Shown here piece after piece: positions 57,568-64,000 of a stretch of 64,000 nucleotides of DNA. The notes under the pieces are model-generated. The model ran no database searches, had not been told where the DNA came from, and worked only from the letters and a program-made list of their open reading frames with translations. Within the stretch, counting starts at the first letter, position 1; each line of letters starts with the position of its first letter. Source of the DNA: Trichosphaerium sp. ATCC 40318 (Eukaryota > Discosea > Flabellinia > Trichosidae); NCBI GenBank assembly GCA_038496445.1, contig JALMLS010000411.1, positions 147,906 through 211,905 of the forward strand, written 5' to 3'. The translations under genes were made by a program, and so were the position numbers.

Positions 57568-59604
57568 ATGTACGTTATCAAGTCACTCGTTTTACTAGGC
57601 GTCGTTATAGCCTGTGCGTTAGCTGTACGGATTGTAAGTGGCCTAATTTTGAATTAACGCGATAGATAGACACGCAATTGGTATGCTATTCCTGATTTAG
57701 ACTACGAACAGTCTCAAGAACTTATTACGAGCGTATGTCAAACCCTTCAACGACTTTTTCACTTTACTTTTCTTGTAGTCGCTTCTATTACAGTTTTACC
57801 CTACCAGTGATAACACCTTGTAGGTTGACACTTACGCCATTGTTTACAGAAAAATAGCAATTGTACAAGCCTCAGCATCATTAATAGCGCGTTACCCAAC
57901 AGCAACACTTCTAAAATCTGTCTCAGGTCACTTTTCTCATCTGTTAACGCGTTGCTTAAGTTAACTTTTACTCAAGGAGATAACGAAGAGCTATTAGTTG
58001 TTCATTCTATTCAAGAAGAGGGAAAAGAGTCTCTGATAGATTTTGTAGGCGGATTAAGCTTAAACGATGTTTTACTGGCAGATGTTAAGCGTCACTACGC
58101 TGTACTACCTTCTTCAATTCCACTAGGATTATACGATGAGATCACAGCTGATCCTAGTCTTGTTTTGTTTCACACCTCTACGTTCCCAATGCGTCCTGTA
58201 AGAAGTTACGGTAAAAAGTTCAATTACACCGAAGCAGAAAAAAGGCAAGTTCGAACGTTCTCAGCGTAGAACTGGAGCCAAGGAATTGTTAACGGTAAAT
58301 AGAAGCATCAAAGATCTCGTTGAGTCTGTGGATCGTGCAGCACTTCTCTCAACAGTAACCGAACTTTCGTCTCCTGAGATCTTTTCAAGGTAAGTTGTTT
58401 CTTGTTGAATAGTGTTAAAAAAAAAAGATTAGCAACTAAATTATCTAAACAAAGTTGTTAAGGTGTTCACGTGACCCAGGTGCTAAGTTAGCTCAAGACT
58501 GGATAGAAGAGAAATTTAAATCATTTGGATTACCTACAGAAACGTTCAACTTTAGAGCTGATATGAGCGATAACGTAATCGCAGAATTGAAAGGTACCAC
58601 AAAGAATTCTTATTTTTTTCTGTATTTGAGTGAGTGTCTTAACATACTCTACTAGGCACTGAACAACCAGATTTGATTGTTGTTGTCGGTGGCCATTATG
58701 ACAGCCGTGCTGCAAATAGCGGATGCGCTAATCAAAGGTATATTCAATTAAGGAGGTTGGTTTTTTTAAAAAAACCTTTAGAGCACCAGGAGCTGACGAC
58801 AATGCTTCTGGAACTGCAACTGTTATAGAAATGGCAAGATTATTTACAGAAAAGAAGGCTAGATTCAAGTATACAATACAATTCATGGCGTTCAGTGGAG
58901 AAGAGCAAGGTCTTCTAGGATCTGCTGCAATTGCTAATTACGTATGATTTTATCTTTCTTACCAAGCCACACGAAGAGTTTAATCAGTCTTTAGATGGCT
59001 AATCAAGGAGACCGTGTTGTTGCCATGATGAACTTTGATATGACATCTCACCGCGCTTCAGGTATTTATATTTTTTGTATCACTTGCTGCCCTCAAAGTC
59101 AAATTGTAGTTTCTCTAGTCTACTAGAAGACTGCCAGTGTAAATTAACATTTTGTTGAGGTGAATCTATCCAACTTGGATTCAAACCAAACGGAACTCCC
59201 TCTCTCACTGAAGAGATGATTGAGTTAGCGAATGCGGTATGATACAAAACAAAAAAAAGGAATGTTGCTAAACTTACAATATTAGTACATTCCAAGTGGT
59301 AGCCATCGTGTTTGCTACGGATTGTCTGGTTCAAGTGATTTCAGATCTTTTATCAACGCAGGTTCGTTTCGCAAAATTTTACAGCAATGGTTTTCTGTCT
59401 TTCTTCTAAAAATGTTGTCAAGGGTACCAAGGTGTTGGTTTTTTTGAGAGATGTGGCGGAATTGTCAACCCTTGTTATCACAGAGAGTGCGATGAAATAG
59501 CTAGCAATAGTGCAAATGATTTTGATCAAGTAAAAGTTATTGCTCAAGGTGGTGTTGCCGGTGTTGCCACTACTGCTGGATTCCTTGGTTTTGGTGATGA
59601 ATAA
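57568..59604 (+). CDS. Secreted M28 family zinc aminopeptidase
   Basis: Removes N-terminal residues from peptides outside the cell or in the lysosome. ATG at 57568 with signal peptide (MYVIKSLVLLGVVIACALAV). A propeptide-like region follows (EELLVVHSIQEEGKESLIDF...), then the M28 core: ELSSPEIFSR, GAKLAQDWIEEKFKSFGLP, zinc ligands in VVVGGHYDSRAA and APGADDNASGTA, the catalytic/zinc Glu pair in FMAFSGEEQGLLGS, MMNFDM, and the final ligand His in NPCYHRECD. The catalytic set is complete. About 11 exons. The exon after FPMRP is set by keeping frame into KKGKFERSQRRTGAKELL. Ends FLGFGDE at 59602-59604. Confidence 0.9.
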
Positions 59605-59812
59605 AAAGGCATTCGGAAAATCTTGGAATTTCTACTGGAAAATCTCCTTTGAAGTTTAATGATCCGCTCCAAACCCCACTCCACTATAATATAAATAAAC
59701 ATATGTTTCTACCAAGACTAATTCCAACAGCTTGATAGCCAAGTCAACTTCGCAAAATCAAAAATTTGAGAGCCTTCACTGAAACAATACAGATAGAAAT
59801 TAAAACACGGAA

Positions 59813-61207
59813 ATGTCACACATTGGACCTGGTGGGCGACCTGTTGAGCTACTGAAAAGCCTAAACATACGTAAAACAACCTCTGGGCGCGACAAAGATG
59901 GTAGTGCTATTTATTTCACCCTCAACAGCGAAATTCAGGTGTTTGAGAAGCCCTTACATATTATTGGCGTAATTTCTGTATCGGAAAATGAAATTGTTCT
60001 TGTTGATAACAGTTTTACAGTTTATTCGCACGACATACGCACAGAAAAGGTACAGCGTAGATGTACAGGATGTATTGTAGCTTATTCGCAAATTAGACCG
60101 AAATACTTTATAAGACCCCTAATGGAGAGCAAAATGATGTAAACGGCGTAATTTATAAACACGGGTTCCTTGCAAGTTGTTGTATGGAGGGTATAGCTGT
60201 TTTTAACATAGATACACGCCGGTACAAATTTTTTTTTGCAATTTTCTTGTTTTCTCACGTGTTTTAGATTTCGAATATTTCCGGCTAAGTATCCAACACA
60301 ATTCCATTCAATTGATATCAACATGTTGGCCTCAAGTCCTAGTCTTGTAGTAGGACAAAAACACGAGGTAAAAGGTACGTCGAAACATCAGATTTTAATC
60401 GAATCTCAGGCTGTATTGTAGTTTATGATTTGCGATCTGGAGGTCGTGTGGGTCAATCAAGGCTAGAGTGTAAATGTGTTAAGATACACCCTGGTGGTAA
60501 TAAGTTCTTGGTCGTGTCAGTAGATGGTTTATTTTCTATTTGTACAATTTCACCATCAGGTATAACTGAAACAGAGATTGGTCGGACAAATCATTCTTCC
60601 ACTATAAATTCATGTGATTGGAGGCAAGATGGTAGAACGTTTGTTATTTGTTCTCTATACAGTATTGAAATGTGGTCATTTCCGGACGTCAATTTACTTT
60701 GGTGCAAAAACAACGTGTGACTCATTTTTCTGTAGTATTTTGATAGTGTGTTTAGGGAGCTGCTAGCCTCTCTCGATTTGTGCCTTATTCAAATGTTGTT
60801 GTCGACCTAATTACCAAAGCTATTGTAATTTATTCTGGAACTGTAAGGAATAACACCAACGATAGATGCAACCGCCAAATTGTGAACAAAACACATGAAG
60901 AAAACTTCACTTTTTCAGAACTCGGAAATGAATTAATAATTGGTACGTAATTATCTTATTTTTTTCGCGTACCCGGGTCACGTGATTAACAAAAATTCAT
61001 TTTTTAGCATCAAGTCAAACTATTAAAATATGGAAAAGAGTAACAGTACCTCCTTTAATGGAATTATGTATAGCTTATATTCAAGAAAGAATGAGCGTAG
61101 AAGAAGTAAATGGTAAACTACCAGAAAGTATCTTGACAAGAATTTTTTCAGATCAATTAAAACCGATAAACAAAAGCAAGGATGAGAAGGGTTGTATAAT
61201 ACAATAG
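59813..61207 (+). CDS. WD40-like propeller protein with helical C-terminus
   Basis: ATG at 59813 (MSHIGPGGRPVELLKSLNIR). Several exons give propeller-like blades: EIQVFEKPLHIIGVISVSEN with IVLVDNSFTVYSHD, GFLASCCMEGIAVFNID, GCIVVYDLRSGG, KFLVVSVDGLFSICTIS, SCDWRQDGRTFVICSLYSI, and ELIIASSQTIKIWKR. The last ~60 residues (PPLMELCIAYIQERMSVEE ... LPESILTRIFSDQ) look like a SOCS-box- or VHL-box-type helical end. If right, it could be a cullin adaptor; this is weak. No close family recognised. Confidence 0.6.
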
Positions 61208-61291
61208 TAATAATTATTAATAATTTAAAAATCAAGATGCAGAAGCATCACAATAAAGTGAACTTAAAAAGAATCTCTTGCTCGCTTAAGG

Positions 61292-63312
61292 TCACCACAC
61301 AAGAGATTGTGATATTGGTGCGCTAGGTACAATTGTGCTATTAGTACTAGGCGTAAAGTGACCTTGTGCAAATATTCTTTGCACTATGTATGCTGCTATT
61401 GTAACAAAACCGTAGCCAAGACGGAAAAGTCTTGCTCTTGTTACTGTAAATCCGAATAACAAATATCCTAAAGAAACATAATTTTTAGAACAATTAAATC
61501 ACGTGACTGCTTGTAAGATAAATACCTGTCTGACCACAGTTCTGCCATATCATAAAGTAGTTGTACAGCATTTTTAAGTCTCTTGAAGATTTAGGAGGAT
61601 AGTTCTCACCCTCTTCCTCTGAGTCAATATCAAGAGTATACTCTTTATTTTTCATGAATGAAACATCAAGGAATAATTGTTGCATAGCTTGCGTTACTCC
61701 AGAAGTGAAACTAAAAATAGTCAGAAGATGTTTACCTTGTGTTGTCCGAGGCCTAGCCTTCTCAACAGTTATAAACAATAAACGCACTATAATGTATGTG
61801 CAATACACCCACCAAGCGCTGCTAGATAAAGAAAAGAACGCCAAAATCCTTTAAGCCGTGATAAGTCATGGCTTATTACGATTGCCCACAAAGCAGTGAC
61901 AAACGCTAGGCACCAAAAAACAGTAATAGTTGTCATGTAAGTTTGTACCCAGTAAGAAGATGCTACATTCTTTAGCTTTACAAAAAGTGCTTCTTTTGAA
62001 AAAATGAAGCATCAAATTACTCAATAAGTGTTCGTTGTTAAACGTACTTTCAATACGTTTACGTAGTCTTATATGTCTATTGATAGCCTCAGCAGCAGAT
62101 ATATTTGAATTCAGAGCTAGAAATGTTGGTTAAAAGAAATTGGAAGTGATTTTGGCAATAATTACCTTCTCTGTACTGCTTAACATCTGTTAAATGGCTT
62201 AAGCTCATGATATACATCAGTAACGTTGCATGGAGTAGTGATAGAAGCGCAGTGGTATGTCTAGTCAAAAACAATAAATAACAGTCACGTGTTAAAAACA
62301 ACCCTGACTACAAAAAAATAAAAAAAATGCTTGAACCAACGCACTTTAGTGTTGCTATGATTATATCCAATATTTGCCAATATATCGGTAAACCCTTCCA
62401 TGTGCCAGTAAATAAAGTACCTATGTAACGGTATTAGCATTATAAGTATGTAATTGAAGTGAATCTCTCACCTCCAACAATCTCAGCTATTGACGTTGAA
62501 AATAGTGCAACAAAAAAAACTATAAGAGTGAACGCTCTGGCGTAGCGTATACTCTTTTTATAAGACTCAATTAACTTAGCTGCATCTCCATATCCCGCAT
62601 GGACTAAAAAAAATAATTTACTATCACATGGATTAACGACTAAACAGATTTACCTTAAACAAAGAAAAAAACAAGATAAAAAAATAAAAACAACCTTTGT
62701 TCTTGTCATCACGTGCCTTCCAGTCTCTTTCTTGTACTAGTATAACATATCATTTGTACTACAGTAAATGAAACTAATCCCACAGTACTATTATTGCCGT
62801 AAACCATGGTGAAGAGTCGCTCTTTTGCCTTCAAAAAGTCTACCTACCTCAAAAGTAGTCCAACAATCAGAGAAAAGTAAGTGCCATCGTATTGAGTCGT
62901 ATCAAGGAATCTAGATAAACCCGTTATGAGCTTTAATAGGTTGTATTGCTTTACTACCCTACTACCCTGCACAGTTTCTTGTGTTTGAAGGCAAAACAAA
63001 TGAATTGCATTATAAACCCTCCTAATTAGACGTTAAGTAATAAAAATACGGTATTTATTACCTGGCGTTAGTGTAACGGATGTGGCGATAATCACAAGGT
63101 AAGTATAACGAAGTATCCAGTGTAAGTGCGTGTTTACGGATGGTACGCCTAGTACACCTGCAATCCATGATATTTTATACTGTTCGAGTATATCACACAC
63201 TCTAACTACTGTCTCCTGCTTTGTTGCTCAGTATAACACCTTCTAGATCTTAATATACCTTTTCAGGATGAAATGGAGCCTCCAGGAGAGGTTTTGAGGA
63301 CAAACGGTTCAT
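61292..63312 (-). CDS. Multi-pass membrane protein, unknown family
   Basis: ATG at 63312 (MNRLSSKPLLEAPFHPEK), stop at 61292-61294, about 8 exons. At least six hydrophobic segments, including WILRYTYLVIIATSVTL, YFSLIVGLLL, TVGLVSFTVVQMICY, FTLIVFFVALFSTSIAEIV and FRLGYGFVTIAAYIVQRIF. Conserved-looking cytosolic pieces: HAGYGDAAKLIESYKKSIRYAR and VYNAIHLFCLQTQETVQGSR. Ser/Thr-rich C-terminus. Several exon junctions are only tentative, and one intron uses a GC donor. Could be a transporter or channel-like protein, or a receptor; I cannot assign it. Confidence 0.6.
62604..62717 (-). other. GC-AG intron (GCACGT donor) in the membrane protein gene
   Basis: 114-nt intron. The exon ending RKRLE plus one base joins VHAGYGDAAK in phase only if the donor is GCACGTGATG. 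Confidence 0.65.
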
Positions 63313-64000
63313 TTTTAGGTGAACTTATTTTAACAATTTGCCATGCCTTAAACAACTCTCAAAATAGCAACAATCTATGACGAACTCTAGTCACATAACA
63401 TCTAAGTGCTTTTCGCACGTTAGAAAGCCAACTGTTAGACAAACATAAAAGCTGTGCTTTGCACATAGACTTTTTGCAACTATTTGTACAGGTTCCTCAT
63501 TGCGCCTTTATCATTGCGGAAAATTGTGACCTTTCAATTGTTGATTCATCGTGTTACAAGAGCATTACTATTGCGCTGACCACGTGACACTGAAAATTAG
63601 AGGAACAATAAAGTTTCATAGTGTGGCACAAGTTACTGTTAACATACATTGTTTCACAAAAGACCAACAAGCTAGATTCCAATGGTATTGGTGCATCTGT
63701 GTTACACAAGTACTCTTTTACGTACACCAGTACAGACATAATCAGGCTGGTTACTCTCAGAAAAGGGCAGACATTGTACTATTTACAACTTTTTTTGTTC
63801 TTTTTTTATTGGATTCGTTTAAAAACATAACTTACTTTTGTGACTTTATTGCGCCTTACGTTGACCCATACCTTTGACTATTTTAATTGGAGGTGCTTCA
63901 CGTATTTTTGGGGTCAAAGCATGGTTTGTTGCCATCCAAATAAGAATCCACTTGACGTTAGTCAACAAATACTTCAACACTTGAGTCAAAGATGTATTTT
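63313..64000. other. Right-edge intergenic sequence
   Basis: 0.7 kb upstream of the membrane protein; a 108-codon frame at 63551-63877 has no protein-like features. Nothing else supported. Confidence 0.4.

Noticed and set aside
1-64000. CRISPR arrays, bacterial operons, Shine-Dalgarno sites
   Set aside because: The DNA is eukaryotic, intron-rich, and has no regularly spaced direct repeats.

Overview
The window is compact nuclear DNA of a unicellular eukaryote. Genes sit close together on both strands and most are split by very short introns (mostly about 38-60 nt, typically starting GTACGT or GTAAGT and ending in a T-rich tract plus AG). The gene content (TKL receptor kinase, PX/PH-containing AGC kinase, Zn2Cys6 factor, myosin fused to WD40 repeats, universal stress protein with an acidic tail) suggests a free-living protist, possibly amoebozoan. 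That placement is inference; no rRNA or other taxonomic marker is present. Gene models were spliced by eye from GT/GC...AG signals, frame continuity and family motifs, so small exons and some starts may be wrong.

Layout. 0-1.8 kb: left arm of a large inverted repeat, with a partial F-box-like/MORN_2 (YwqK-type) gene and a decapitated remnant of a second gene. 2.1-7.7 kb: PH + Ras-association-like + basic + long coiled-coil protein. 8.3-10 kb: ADP-ribosylglycohydrolase. 10.1-11.5 kb: secreted Cys-rich protein with (PPT)n linkers. 11.5-15.4 kb: sparse region with small doubtful genes, one resembling a histone H3 N-terminal helix. 15.4-19.4 kb: TKL receptor kinase. 20.5-24.1 kb: RPA1 and the GINS subunit PSF1 (replication). 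24.3-27.3 kb: small secreted protein, universal stress protein, a small helical protein, and a BTB/T1 protein. 27.4-29.05 kb: an OAS/cGAS-like CD-NTase with complete active site and a membrane segment, divergent from the intact YwqK-type gene (29.6-31.5 kb). The second inverted-repeat arm covers this divergent promoter. 32.3-33.3 kb: alpha/beta hydrolase. 33.4-39.9 kb: myosin with C-terminal WD40 repeats. 40.4-42.5 kb: SFSWAP splicing regulator. 42.6-43.1 kb: hairpin-rich candidate ncRNA. 43.9-46.1 kb: W/P-rich tandem-repeat protein. 46.3-48.2 kb: NBR1-like autophagy receptor. 48.6-53.5 kb: PX-PH-zinc-AGC kinase. 53.8-57.3 kb: two unknown proteins and a Zn2Cys6 factor. 57.6-59.6 kb: secreted M28 aminopeptidase. 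59.8-61.2 kb: propeller-like protein. 61.3-63.3 kb: multi-pass membrane protein.

The most interesting locus is the divergent pair of CD-NTase (predicted nucleotide second-messenger or oligoadenylate synthase) and F-box/MORN_2 repeat gene, whose shared promoter and flanking exons are duplicated in inverted orientation 27 kb away with the CD-NTase copy destroyed. Two genome-wide signatures also stand out: GC-AG introns with a GCACGT donor (four supported by frame and homology) and a strong excess of the palindrome CACGTG, including inside introns.
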